Assembly (NCBI GenBank): GCA_045605145.1
Contig: JAZUPH010000021.1
Span: 1 to 21,993 of the forward strand
DNA length: 21,993 bases
Direction of reading: 5' to 3'
DNA from: CAMNAO01 sp045605145
Lineage (GTDB): Bacteria > Bacillota > Clostridia > Oscillospirales > Oscillospiraceae
The notes beneath the pieces are model-generated. The model searched no databases and was not told the DNA's origin. It saw only the letters and a list, made by a program, of their open reading frames with translations. Of the stretch, positions 14,779-21,993 are shown one piece after another. Positions within the stretch are counted from its first letter, which is position 1. Each line of letters starts with the position of its first letter. The translations under genes and the position numbers were made by a program.

Positions 14779-15865
14779 TCAGATGCCTCTTATCCAGATC
14801 ACCAAGCGCGGCGCCATCCCTGTCTCAAAGGCCTGGGGCGTCAGAGCAATTGCCATCGTTCTTGCACTGGTTGTCTGCGCGATCGTTACAATGCTTACCA
14901 CCGGTGAGAATCCCATCAGCATCTATGCTACCATGTTCGACGGCGCCTTCGGCACACCCCGCAGAATGTGGATAATGGGTCAGAACATCGCTATTCTGCT
15001 GTGTATATCCCTGGCTGTTACTCCTGCATTCAAGATGCGCTTCTGGAATGTCGGTGCCGAGGGTCAGGTTCTTATCGGCGGTCTGGGCGCTGCCGCCTGC
15101 ATGATTCTGCTTGGTGACAAGCTGCCTAACTGGCTGCTTATAATCGTTATGACCGCGTCAAGCCTACTTGCCGGCGCGATCTGGGGATTTGTACCTGCCT
15201 TCTTCAAGGCGAAGTGGAACACCAATGAGACTCTGTTCACCCTTATGATGAACTATGTGGCAACTCAGCTTGTTGCCTTCTTCGTCATTCTGTGGGAGGT
15301 TCCCAAGGGTGCGGGCAAAATCGGCATCATCAATCAGAACACTCAGGCGGGTTGGCTGCCCGTAATCGGCGGACAGAAGTATCTGCTGAATATTCTGGTG
15401 GTTGCCGCGGTTACTGTCTTTGTTTACATCTACCTCAACTACACCAAGCACGGATATGAGCTCTCTGTCGTTGGTGAGAGTGAGCGTACCGCTCGCTATG
15501 TTGGCATCAAGGTTGAGAAGGTCATCATGCGCACCATGCTGGTCTCCGGTGCCATTTGCGGACTTGCGGGACTGCTTCTGGTTGGCGGCACTGACCACAC
15601 TATCACCACCACAATCTCCGGCGGACGTGGCTTTACCGCAGTTATGGTGTCCTGGCTTGCCAAGTTTAACCCGATATTTATGATTCTCACCACATTCCTG
15701 CTGGTTTTCCTTGACCGCGGAGCCAGTGAGATCTCCACGATATTCGGGCTGAACCAGTCTTTCGGCGATATTCTTACCGGCATTATCCTTTTCTTCATCA
15801 TTGGATGCGAGTTCTTTATCAACTATAAGATCAGCTTCCGCCGTTCTGCAAGAAAGGAGAAGTAA
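14765..15865 (+). CDS. ABC transporter permease 1 (BMP-type nucleoside importer)
   Basis: 366-residue polytopic permease of the branched-chain/ribose type (BPD_transp_2), similar to YufP. About nine or ten hydrophobic helices are visible, starting at residue 22. The family loop FWNVGAEGQVLIGG, followed later by GESERTARYVGIKVEK and GLLLVGG, is clear; this cytoplasmic loop contacts the ATPase. AGGAGGT (14751-14757) lies seven bases before the ATG at 14765; an ATG at 14759 is too close to it. The ribosome site lies within the end of the ATPase gene, so translation is coupled. It forms the channel with the second permease. Confidence 0.94.
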   Translation: MNKNNQMPLIQITKRGAIPVSKAWGVRAIAIVLALVVCAIVTMLTTGENPISIYATMFDGAFGTPRRMWIMGQNIAILLCISLAVTPAFKMRFWNVGAEGQVLIGGLGAAACMILLGDKLPNWLLIIVMTASSLLAGAIWGFVPAFFKAKWNTNETLFTLMMNYVATQLVAFFVILWEVPKGAGKIGIINQNTQAGWLPVIGGQKYLLNILVVAAVTVFVYIYLNYTKHGYELSVVGESERTARYVGIKVEKVIMRTMLVSGAICGLAGLLLVGGTDHTITTTISGGRGFTAVMVSWLAKFNPIFMILTTFLLVFLDRGASEISTIFGLNQSFGDILTGIILFFIIGCEFFINYKISFRRSARKEK

Positions 15866-15869
15866 GCAT

Positions 15870-16862
15870 ATGTTTGATATTGTTTCCTTTATCCCTCGTG
15901 CAGTTATGCAGGGTGTACCCCTTCTGTTCGGCAGTACCGGTGAGACTCTCACTCAGAAATCCGGCAACCTTAACCTTGGTATCCCCGGCGTAATGTATGT
16001 CGGCGGTATCTGCGGCGTTATCGGTGCGTTCCTGTATGAGCATTCTCTTGCCTCTTCGGCTGATATGAACGGTTTTCTCGCCGTATTCATCCCTGTGATG
16101 AGCTGTCTTGTGGGCTCGCTTCTGATGGGCCTTCTTTACTGCTTTTTGACCGTTACTCTGCGCGCGAATCAGAATGTGGCGGGTCTTGCACTGACCACCT
16201 TCGGCGTGGGCTTCGGCAACTTCTTCGGCGGCTCTCTGATCCGCCTTGTTGACACCGATGTTCCCTCCATCGCCCTTTCCGCTACCAGCTCTTTCTTCAG
16301 CCGTTCATTGCCTTTTGCTGAGAAACTTGGCTGGTTCGGTAAGATTTTCCTCTCCTACGGTTTTCTTGTTTACATCTCCATCGCCGTTGCGCTGATTGTC
16401 TCCTACATTCTCAAGCGCACCCGCGTGGGTCTGCAGCTTCGCGCCGTGGGGGAAAACCCGGGTACTGCGGATGCTGCCGGCATCAATGTAAACCGCTATA
16501 AGTACATCGCAACCTGTGTCGGCTGTATGATCGCGGGTCTGGGCGGTCTGTACTATGTTATGGACTATGCCTGCGGCGTGTGGTCCAATGACGCATTCGG
16601 TGACCGCGGCTGGCTCGCCATTGCGCTGGTTATCTTCACCATCTGGCGTCCTAATGTGGGTGTTATCGCGTCCATCCTCTTCGGCGGACTTTACATCCTG
16701 TACCTGTTCCTGCCCAGCCCCAATTTCGCTGTTAAAGAGCTGTACAAGATGCTGCCCTATGTTGTCACCATAATCGTTCTGGTTATCTCCAGTATGCGTA
16801 AGAGCCGCGACAACGATCCTCCCGCGGCGCTCGGCCTGTCATATTTCCGTGAAGAGCGCTGA
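15870..16862 (+). CDS. ABC transporter permease 2 (BMP-type nucleoside importer)
   Basis: 330-residue polytopic permease, similar to YufQ and distantly related to the first permease. It opens with an amphipathic start, then QGVPLLFGSTGETLTQKSG and NLGIPGVMYVGG, which parallels the NVGAEG motif of its partner. The coupling segment GLQLRAVGENPGTADAAGI is typical of the family. About eight helices are visible. AAGGAG (15854-15859) lies ten bases before the ATG, and the gap after permease 1 is four bases. The C-terminus overlaps the start of the HAD gene by 14 bases. Confidence 0.94.
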   Translation: MFDIVSFIPRAVMQGVPLLFGSTGETLTQKSGNLNLGIPGVMYVGGICGVIGAFLYEHSLASSADMNGFLAVFIPVMSCLVGSLLMGLLYCFLTVTLRANQNVAGLALTTFGVGFGNFFGGSLIRLVDTDVPSIALSATSSFFSRSLPFAEKLGWFGKIFLSYGFLVYISIAVALIVSYILKRTRVGLQLRAVGENPGTADAAGINVNRYKYIATCVGCMIAGLGGLYYVMDYACGVWSNDAFGDRGWLAIALVIFTIWRPNVGVIASILFGGLYILYLFLPSPNFAVKELYKMLPYVVTIIVLVISSMRKSRDNDPPAALGLSYFREER

Positions 16863-17511
16863 CGGCAGGCTGATCCTCTTTGACCTTGACGGGACACTCA
16901 CTGATCCGGGTATTGGCATCACTAATTCTGTGATGTATGCCCTGCGTGAGTTCGGTCTCGAGGTAGGGGAGAGGGCGGATTACTACAAATTCATCGGCCC
17001 GCCCCTTATTGATTCGTTTATGAATTTCTGCGGTGCGGATGCTGCCGATGCAAAAGAGCTGGTGCGCCTGTACAGGGTCTATTTTGCACAGCGTGGCCTG
17101 ATGGAAAATGAGGTATATGAAGGCATACCCCAGCTTCTTGAAGAACTAAAAGGGAGAGGTTTTACCCTCTCCCTTGCAACATCAAAGCCGGATCAGTTTG
17201 CTGTCAGAATACTGAAAGAGTTTGATCTTTACATGTTTTTTGACCATACCGCCTGCAGTACCATGGACGAGACGCGCACGAAAAAAGGCGAGGTAATCGC
17301 CTACGCCCTGGAGCTTTGTGGCCGTGAATGCGGCGACAGGAACACTCTCATGGTTGGCGACAGGTTCCATGACATCGTGGGCGCTAAAGAAAACGGGCTT
17401 TCTTCAATTGGCGTCAGCTACGGATATGGCAGTTATGATGAGCTGCGCTATTTTGGAGCCGATAGAATAGCACGCAGTGTGCGCGAGTTGTCTGAAATGC
17501 TGCTTTGCTGA
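16849..17511 (+). CDS. HAD-superfamily phosphatase, phosphoglycolate phosphatase/5'-nucleotidase-like
   Basis: 220-residue cytoplasmic hydrolase with all four HAD motifs: FDLDGTLTD (nucleophile Asp12, acid Asp14), Thr111 in LATSKP, a lysine in TKKGEV (145-146) and MVGDRFHD with Asp171 and Asp175. The helical cap inserted after motif I (about 20-90, with KFIGPPLIDSFM) is the alpha-helical C1 type of the Gph branch. Clostridial proteins of this branch are often labelled phosphoglycolate phosphatase, but several relatives act on nucleoside monophosphates. Its start GTG lies inside the permease gene (14-base overlap), so it is translated with the importer. A role in removing phosphate from nucleotides is a guess from that context. 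Confidence 0.88.
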   Translation: MKSADGRLILFDLDGTLTDPGIGITNSVMYALREFGLEVGERADYYKFIGPPLIDSFMNFCGADAADAKELVRLYRVYFAQRGLMENEVYEGIPQLLEELKGRGFTLSLATSKPDQFAVRILKEFDLYMFFDHTACSTMDETRTKKGEVIAYALELCGRECGDRNTLMVGDRFHDIVGAKENGLSSIGVSYGYGSYDELRYFGADRIARSVRELSEMLLC

Positions 17512-17602
17512 GGCGTAAAAGCTCATAAAGTCCTTAGGTGCTTGTTGCTTTTGGTTAAATTGCACAAATTTTGGCTTATATTTTGGCGGCTTTCTCCCTT
17601 TA

Positions 17603-17632
17603 ATTTTACACTTTAATGATGTAAAATATGAA
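17603..17632 (+). promoter_or_regulatory. promoter with overlapping dyad before the yerC-like gene
   Basis: Candidate -35 TTTACA (17605-17610) and -10 TATGAA (17627-17632) are 16 bases apart. A perfect 8-base inverted repeat, ATTTTACA (17603-17610) and TGTAAAAT (17620-17627) with a 9-base centre, covers the whole promoter, as expected for a repressor operator. Confidence 0.4.
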
Positions 17633-17654
17633 TACATTGGGCAGGAGGTATACC

Positions 17655-17960
17655 ATGAATAAAAGCAACAAAAAGCCCCGCAACAACGAGCTGTATGAGG
17701 CCATACTTACCCTTGAGACGGTTGAGGAATGTACTAAATTCTTTGACGATCTTTGCACCGTGACTGAGCTTCGCGCCATGGAGCAGCGCTTTGAGGTTGC
17801 CCGTCTGCTTAATGCGGGGCATATTTACAATGAGATTCTTGAAGCGACCGGTGCCAGCAGTGCCACTATCAGCCGCGTGAACCGCAGTCTGCAGTACGGT
17901 GCCGACGGTTATGCAGTTGCTTTTGAACGCCTTGGTAAATTGAAGGAGGATGCGGATTGA
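17655..17960 (+). CDS. TrpR-like transcriptional regulator, YerC/YecD family
   Basis: 101-residue all-helical DNA-binding protein of the TrpR-related YerC family, found throughout Firmicutes. Typical segments are ELYEAILTLETVEECTKFFDD (11-31), the TELRAMEQRFEVARLL helix (37-52) and a helix-turn-helix with ASSATISRVNRSLQYG (68-82). Family members lack the Trp-binding specificity of enterobacterial TrpR; their ligand is mostly unknown. The ATG at 17655 follows AGGAGGT (17643-17649) at the right distance; an ATG at 17628 has no site. The stop overlaps the TTG start of the methyltransferase. The dyad over its promoter suggests that it may control its own operon. Confidence 0.93.
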   Translation: MNKSNKKPRNNELYEAILTLETVEECTKFFDDLCTVTELRAMEQRFEVARLLNAGHIYNEILEATGASSATISRVNRSLQYGADGYAVAFERLGKLKEDAD

Positions 17961-18700
17961 CGCCCTACAGTGGCCTTGCCTCCAGTTATGATGCCTTGAC
18001 CACCGATGTGGACTATGCATCTTATCTGAGCTTTTGTATGAAAATTTTTGATACTTCAGGGACGGAGGTAAACTCCGTCCTTGACCTTGGTTGCGGTACA
18101 GGAAGTCTTACCCTGCTTCTGGCGCAGGCGGGTTACGACATGACCGCTGTTGACGCCCAGCCTGAGATGCTGTCTGAGGCGATGGAGAAGATGGTTGAGG
18201 CGGAGCTGTCCGATAGAGTTCTTCTGCTTTGCCAGAGAATGGAACAGCTCGATCTTTACGGTACTGTAGACGCCGCTGTCAGCTCCCTTGATTGTATGAA
18301 TTATGTGCAGCCGCAGTATATACCTGAGGTTTTTCGCCGTCTGCATCTTTTTGTGCGGCCGGGCGGTGTAGTTATGTTTGATGTCATCACGCCACGACGG
18401 TTCAGATCACTGGATGGACAGGTCTTCTGTGACGAGCAGGAGGATGTGTTCTGCATCTGGCGTGCGTCTTTTGATGAGGGTGACAACTGCATCTGCTACA
18501 GCCTTGATTGTTTTGAAAAGGCGCGGGGGAACAGGTATATTCGCAACACTGAGGAGCATATTGAATATGCCCACGATCCCGCGTGGCTGAAGGAGTGCCT
18601 TGAGTCAGCCGGTTTTAGGGACATCGATACCTATGGCGATATGAACTGCTCTGCCGTCAATGGCGGTGAGGACAGACTTTTCTTTGTGTGCAGAAGGTGA
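17957..18700 (+). CDS. class I SAM-dependent methyltransferase
   Basis: 247-residue cytoplasmic methyltransferase with the Rossmann-type SAM site: motif I VLDLGCGTGS (41-50), acidic Asp66 in TAVDAQPEML, and the post-motif segments DAAVSSLDCMNYV and LFVRPGGVVMFDV. The N-terminal YSGLASSYDALTTDVDY is typical of a Firmicutes group found next to yerC and hslO whose substrate is unknown. It starts with TTG, four bases overlapping the regulator's stop (TTGA); AAGGAGGA (17943-17950) precedes it. Hsp33 starts four bases after its stop. The methyl acceptor cannot be predicted. Confidence 0.92.
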   Translation: MTPYSGLASSYDALTTDVDYASYLSFCMKIFDTSGTEVNSVLDLGCGTGSLTLLLAQAGYDMTAVDAQPEMLSEAMEKMVEAELSDRVLLLCQRMEQLDLYGTVDAAVSSLDCMNYVQPQYIPEVFRRLHLFVRPGGVVMFDVITPRRFRSLDGQVFCDEQEDVFCIWRASFDEGDNCICYSLDCFEKARGNRYIRNTEEHIEYAHDPAWLKECLESAGFRDIDTYGDMNCSAVNGGEDRLFFVCRR

Positions 18701-18704
18701 AGTA

Positions 18705-19616
18705 ATGGGAACATTGACAAGAGCGATCAGCTCTGACGGATTTGTGAAGATGTGCGTGGTTGACGCCTGCGATATTGTTGAACGGGCACGGGTGATGCAC
18801 GGCACAACGCCTGTTGTGACTGCGGCGCTGGGGCGCACCCTGTCGGCGGCGTCCATCATGGGCAACCAGCTTAAGGGCCGTGGCGCGTCCATGACAGTGC
18901 GCATCAACGGCGGCGGCCCATGCGGCAGCATCATCGTTGTCTCCGACCCGGAGGGGAATGTGCGTGGGTACGTACAGGAGCCCAGGGCGAATCTGCCAAA
19001 CAGGCCGGACGGAAAGCTGGATGTGGGTGGAGTTGTTGGCACCAACGGTCTTATAACCGTTATTAAGGATGTTAATCTTAAAGAGCCGTATATCGGCAGC
19101 ACCCAGCTTATCAGCGGTGAGATCGCAGAGGATGTGACAGCTTATCTGGTTGAGAGTGAGCAGACACCTGCCGCCTGCGCGCTGGGCGTCCTTGTTTCCA
19201 CAGCAGATCAGCATGTTATCGCGGCGGGCGGCTACATTGTTGAGCTGCTCCCAGGTGCGGATGAAGAATTGATCTCAGCCCTTGAGAAGAGCATTGCTGA
19301 CGCCGGCCCTGTTACCACCATGCTTGAGAAGGGAATTGGCACTGATGGAATTATCCATGCCGTAATTGGCGCTATGGATCCCCAGATACTCACAACTGAG
19401 CATGTTGAGTACAGATGCTTCTGCAGCCACGAAAGAGCGTACGATATAGTGAAGAGTCTTGCCGTTGCCGAGCTTGAGGATATGCTCAAGGATGGTGAGG
19501 ACATAGAAGTCGGCTGCCAGTTCTGTGACAGCAAGTATGTGTTCACGCCCCGCGACCTAAGTGAAATGATCGCTGACAAGCTGGCAAATCCGGATGATGA
19601 GGACGATGACGAGTAA
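18705..19616 (+). CDS. hslO: redox-regulated chaperone Hsp33
   Basis: 303-residue cytoplasmic holdase chaperone that is switched on by oxidation. The N-terminal domain (1-225) has the family signatures SSDGFVKM, LSAASIMGNQLKG, RINGGGPCGSI and TNGLITVIKD. The C-terminal zinc switch has four cysteines, CFC (238, 240) and CQFC (271, 274) 30 residues apart, matching the usual CxC-X27-32-CxxC. The protein ends in a strongly acidic tail, DDEDDDE. The ATG at 18705 is chosen with AGAAGGTGA as ribosome site; an earlier in-frame start lies inside the methyltransferase. Third gene of the regulator-methyltransferase unit. Confidence 0.97.
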   Translation: MGTLTRAISSDGFVKMCVVDACDIVERARVMHGTTPVVTAALGRTLSAASIMGNQLKGRGASMTVRINGGGPCGSIIVVSDPEGNVRGYVQEPRANLPNRPDGKLDVGGVVGTNGLITVIKDVNLKEPYIGSTQLISGEIAEDVTAYLVESEQTPAACALGVLVSTADQHVIAAGGYIVELLPGADEELISALEKSIADAGPVTTMLEKGIGTDGIIHAVIGAMDPQILTTEHVEYRCFCSHERAYDIVKSLAVAELEDMLKDGEDIEVGCQFCDSKYVFTPRDLSEMIADKLANPDDEDDDE

Positions 19617-19618
19617 GA

Positions 19619-19652
19619 AAAATGCGGTATAGCCCATGCTATACCGCATTTT
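19619..19652. terminator. bidirectional terminator between hslO and asd
   Basis: A perfect 14-base-pair stem (AAAATGCGGTATAG 19619-19632, CTATACCGCATTTT 19639-19652) with a 6-base loop. T-runs occur on both strands, and it lies two bases after the hslO stop and 13 bases beyond the asd stop. It serves both convergent genes. Confidence 0.93.
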
Positions 19653-19665
19653 ATTATGCCTATTT

Positions 19666-20754
19666 TTACTTTCTGGCGATAAATCCCTCTGCGCACAGAA
19701 GTTCTGCCAGCAGGACGCCGCCGCCTGCAGCGCCGCGAAGTGTGTTGTGGCTCAGGCAGACAAACTTGTAGTCGTACTGAGTGTCGGGTCTGAGTCTGCC
19801 AATGGATACGGCCATGCCGCCCTCGAGATCACGGTCCAGACGGGTCTGGGGTCTGTCGGGCTGCTCAAAGTAGTTGAGGAACTGTTTGGGTGCGGAAGGA
19901 AGCTCCAGCTCCTGGGCGCGGCCCTTAAAGTTGTTCCAGCGGCTGATGATCTCATCCATAGTGGGCTTGCGCTCAAAGCTGCAGAATACTGCGGCCATGT
20001 GACCGTTGGTAACGGGAACACGCAGGCACTGGGCGGTGATAGCGGGGGAGTCGGCATTGACGATAACGCCGTTTTCCACATGACCCCAGAGCTTCATAGG
20101 TTCCTGCTCGGACTTCTCTTCTTCGCCGCCGATGTAGGGGATGACATTGTCGATCATCTCGGGCCAGGTGTCAAAATTCTTGCCGGCGCCGGAGATGGCC
20201 TGGTATGTACAGGCGAGAACAGACTTAAGGCCAAATTCATCCTTCAGAGGGTGCAGTGCGGGCACATAGCTCTGCAGTGAGCAGTTGGACTTAACGGCGA
20301 TGAAGCCGTTGGTGGTGCCAAGGCGCTTGCGCTGATCGTGGATGACCTGGATATGCTCGGGATTTATCTCGGGCACTACCATGGGTACATCCTCTGTCCA
20401 GCGATGTGCGCTGTTGTTGGATACCACAGGGCGCTCATGCTTGGCGTAAGCCTCCTCAAGGGCCTTGATCTCGTCCTTCTTCATATCAACAGCGGAGAAA
20501 ACAAAATCGACCTGTGCGGTGATCTTCTCAATATCCGCGGTCGCGTCCATAACAATAAGGTCGGCGGCCTCGGTGGGGATGGGGCCGTCCATCATCCAGC
20601 GCTTACCAACCGCCTCGGAATAAGTTTTGCCGGCGGATCTGGGGCTGGCGGCAAGAGCGGTAAGCTCAAACCAGGGGTGACCGGACAGAAGAGTGACAAA
20701 GCGCTGGCCGACCATGCCGGTCGCGCCGATTACGCCCACGCGATATTTTTCCAT
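19666..20754 (-). CDS. asd: aspartate-semialdehyde dehydrogenase, archaeal/fungal type
   Basis: 362-residue enzyme that reduces aspartyl phosphate to aspartate semialdehyde with NADPH, the branch point for lysine/diaminopimelate, threonine and methionine. NADP-binding loop GATGMVG (10-16); catalytic Cys158 in VKSNCSLQ; substrate Arg245 and catalytic His252 in CLRVPVTNGHMA. SNCS in place of the classical bacterial NCST context, and the overall layout, place it in the archaeal/fungal branch, which also occurs in Clostridia. The ATG at 20752-20754 is preferred because GGAGGT lies five bases upstream, overlapping an ATG at 20766 that would add four residues. No lysine riboswitch fits in the short leader (about 80 bases). 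It is transcribed alone. Confidence 0.95.
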   Translation of the reverse strand: MEKYRVGVIGATGMVGQRFVTLLSGHPWFELTALAASPRSAGKTYSEAVGKRWMMDGPIPTEAADLIVMDATADIEKITAQVDFVFSAVDMKKDEIKALEEAYAKHERPVVSNNSAHRWTEDVPMVVPEINPEHIQVIHDQRKRLGTTNGFIAVKSNCSLQSYVPALHPLKDEFGLKSVLACTYQAISGAGKNFDTWPEMIDNVIPYIGGEEEKSEQEPMKLWGHVENGVIVNADSPAITAQCLRVPVTNGHMAAVFCSFERKPTMDEIISRWNNFKGRAQELELPSAPKQFLNYFEQPDRPQTRLDRDLEGGMAVSIGRLRPDTQYDYKFVCLSHNTLRGAAGGGVLLAELLCAEGFIARK

Positions 20755-20844
20755 ATAAACCTCCATGCTGTACTGGAAATGTATTGACAGCTATTGTATA
20801 ATAGTAAACTGTGGAATTTGACCCTAAATGAGTCGAGCCAAAAT

Positions 20845-20873
20845 AGTATAGCACTTTAATGTAGTAGTGTCAA
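20845..20873 (-). promoter_or_regulatory. sigma-A promoter for asd
   Basis: On the minus strand: TTGACA (20868-20873), 17-base spacer, TATACT (20845-20850). One mismatch from consensus. Transcription would start near 20838, leaving a leader of about 85 bases. Confidence 0.75.
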
Positions 20874-20883
20874 GCAAAGGGGT

Positions 20884-20898
20884 GCGGGATATTCCCGC
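20884..20898 (+). promoter_or_regulatory. small hairpin in the queA leader
   Basis: GCGGGA (20884-20889) and TCCCGC (20893-20898) pair around a 3-base loop. The only purine-rich ribosome-site candidate of good strength, AAGGGG (20877-20882), lies just before it; folding would bring that site near the ATG at 20908. The AGG directly before the ATG is too close to serve. Confidence 0.3.
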
Positions 20899-20907
20899 GA
20901 TCACAGG

Positions 20908-21927
20908 ATGAAAAGAAGCGATTTTAACTATAACCTGCCGGAGGAGCTTATTGCCCAGACACCGGCGGATAAGAGAACAAATTCACGCCTGCTGTTTCTG
21001 GATCGTCAGAGCGGTGAGCGCAGACATATGCACTTTTATGATGTGCCCGATATGCTCAAAGAGGGCGATCTGTTGGTGCTTAATAACTCCCGCGTCATAC
21101 CCGGGCGACTGATGGGTGCCCGTGATTCCGGCGGCGCTGTTGAGGTGCTGCTGCTGCGGGAAGTTGGAGATAAATATTGGGAGTGCCTTACCCGCCCCGG
21201 CAGAAAGGCCAGACCCGGTGAGCATCTTAACTTCGGTGACGGACTTGACGCAGTTGTGGAAGATGTGACAGAGGGCGGTAACCGCCTTATCCGCTTTAAC
21301 TGCAATGGGTCTTTCAGTGAGGCTCTCGATCGCCTGGGGCAGATGCCCCTGCCGCCGTATATACATGAAAAGCTGGAGGACCCTGAGCGTTATCAGACCG
21401 TGTATTCCAAGGTTCCCGGCTCTGCCGCGGCACCCACTGCCGGCTTGCATTTTACGCCGGAACTGCTTGATGAGATCAGGGCGAGGGGCGTTAATGTTGC
21501 CTTCGTCACTCTCCATGTGGGTCTTGGTACTTTCCGTCCTGTGAAGGAGGACGAGATCGAGAACCATGTCATGCATGAGGAATACTGCTGTATCTCTGAG
21601 GAAACGGCTGATCTTATTAACCGTACCAAGGCTGATGGCGGCCGCGTGATCTGCGTCGGCACCACCTCCTGCCGCAGTCTTGAGGCACTTGCCAACGACG
21701 ATGGGCATATCGATGCCCATGCCGGCTGGATAAATGCTTTTATCTATCCCGGGTACAGTTTCAAATGCATGGACGGGCTTATCACCAACTTCCACCTGCC
21801 CGAAAGCACACTTATCATGCTCGTTTCCGCCTTTGCCGGCAGGGAAGAGGTGCTTGCGGCCTATAACGAGGCTGTTGAGATGCAGTACCGCTTCTTCTCC
21901 TTCGGTGACGCGATGCTTATATTATGA
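20908..21927 (+). CDS. queA: S-adenosylmethionine:tRNA ribosyltransferase-isomerase
   Basis: 339-residue cytoplasmic enzyme that moves the ribosyl part of SAM to preQ1 in tRNA to form epoxyqueuosine. It matches the family from start to end: FNYNLPEELIAQTPADKRTNSRLL, LLVLNNSRVIPGRL, the GQMPLPPYI segment, YQTVYSKVPGSAAAPTAGLHFT (around 170-190), LHVGLGTFRPV and the end segment ITNFHLPESTLIMLVSAFAG. All conserved blocks are present and the length is normal. There is no good ribosome site at normal spacing. The tgt gene starts 13 bases after the stop, giving the standard queA-tgt pair. Confidence 0.97.
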   Translation: MKRSDFNYNLPEELIAQTPADKRTNSRLLFLDRQSGERRHMHFYDVPDMLKEGDLLVLNNSRVIPGRLMGARDSGGAVEVLLLREVGDKYWECLTRPGRKARPGEHLNFGDGLDAVVEDVTEGGNRLIRFNCNGSFSEALDRLGQMPLPPYIHEKLEDPERYQTVYSKVPGSAAAPTAGLHFTPELLDEIRARGVNVAFVTLHVGLGTFRPVKEDEIENHVMHEEYCCISEETADLINRTKADGGRVICVGTTSCRSLEALANDDGHIDAHAGWINAFIYPGYSFKCMDGLITNFHLPESTLIMLVSAFAGREEVLAAYNEAVEMQYRFFSFGDAMLIL

Positions 21928-21940
21928 CAGGAGGCCGGAT

Positions 21941-21993
21941 TTGTTTACTTTAAAGGCAACTGAGGGCCGCGCCAGACGCGGCGAACTTGAAAC
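21941..21993 (+). CDS. tgt: queuine/preQ1 tRNA-guanine transglycosylase, 3'-truncated
   Basis: Only the first 17 codons and part of the next are in the window. They read MFTLKATEGRARRGELE, which matches the start of bacterial Tgt (F-x-hydrophobic, D/E-G-x-ARRG-x-L). The enzyme swaps guanine-34 of tRNA for preQ1. TTG start with AGGAGG (21929-21934) six bases upstream. The position after queA supports the call. Confidence 0.85.
   Translation, partial: MFTLKATEGRARRGELE

Noticed and set aside
15164..15952. 262-codon minus-strand open frame
   Set aside because: Antisense to the two permease genes, with no ribosome site and no recognisable domain.
17512..17560. AAAAGC and GCTTTT pair after the HAD gene as a terminator
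   Set aside because: The stem is only 6 pairs with a 24-base loop that does not fold further, so it is too weak to claim.
19636..20280. 214-codon plus-strand open frame
   Set aside because: Antisense to asd; it starts inside the terminator region and has no family match.
20784..20802. TTGACA and TATAAT on the plus strand upstream of queA
   Set aside because: The boxes are only 7 bases apart, which cannot be a sigma-A promoter; the TATAAT has no good -35 box at 16-18 bases.
20755..20840. Lysine riboswitch or T-box leader for asd
   Set aside because: The leader from the consensus promoter is only about 85 bases, and no conserved aptamer elements are visible.
20983..21795. 270-codon minus-strand open frame
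   Set aside because: Antisense to queA, whose conserved blocks account for this DNA.
1..21993. CRISPR array, transposase, phage genes or attachment sites
   Set aside because: No spaced direct repeats, transposase motifs, terminal inverted repeats or integrase genes were seen on either strand.

Overview
The window looks like a chromosome segment of an anaerobic Firmicute of class Clostridia, most likely an uncultured gut Oscillospirales/Ruminococcaceae-type organism. This is inferred from strong AGGAGG-type ribosome binding sites with frequent TTG and GTG starts, a moderately GC-rich coding style, two GH3 glycosidases (one circularly permuted, as known in Ruminococcus and Butyrivibrio), a YerC-type TrpR homologue, a BMP-type nucleoside ABC transporter and the bacterial PlsY route of phospholipid synthesis. 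No rRNA, tRNA, CRISPR, insertion sequence or phage gene was seen.

Layout. (1) 1-4841, plus strand: the 3' part of a permuted GH3 beta-glucosidase, a complete GH3 with a long C-terminal extension, and a GtrA-like membrane protein, closely packed as one unit. (2) 4976-6626, plus: enolase and a thioredoxin with an unusual CTYC active site. (3) 6881-10119, minus: an unrecognised two-gene operon, visibly more A+T-rich than its surroundings. It encodes a zinc-ribbon single-pass membrane protein and an 829-residue secreted protein, and is read from a near-consensus promoter at 10225-10253. This is the least explained part of the window. (4) 10419-11767, plus: plsY and xpt, with three copies of one 11-base motif in their upstream regions. 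(5) 11853-17511, plus: a complete BMP-family ABC importer (lipoprotein, double ATPase, two permeases) followed by a HAD phosphatase. With xpt directly upstream this reads as a purine nucleoside/nucleobase uptake and salvage module. (6) 17655-19616, plus: a YerC-type regulator, a SAM methyltransferase and the Hsp33 chaperone in a tightly coupled unit that ends at a perfect terminator. (7) 19666-20754, minus: aspartate-semialdehyde dehydrogenase of the archaeal/fungal type, with a consensus promoter. (8) 20908-21993, plus: queA and the first codons of tgt, the classic queuosine tRNA-modification pair.

Most of the window is core metabolism. No multi-gene defence or mobile system was recognised. 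The items most worth following are the secreted/zinc-ribbon pair, the shared motif upstream of plsY and xpt, the dyad over the promoter of the TrpR-like gene, the permuted GH3 and the CTYC thioredoxin.
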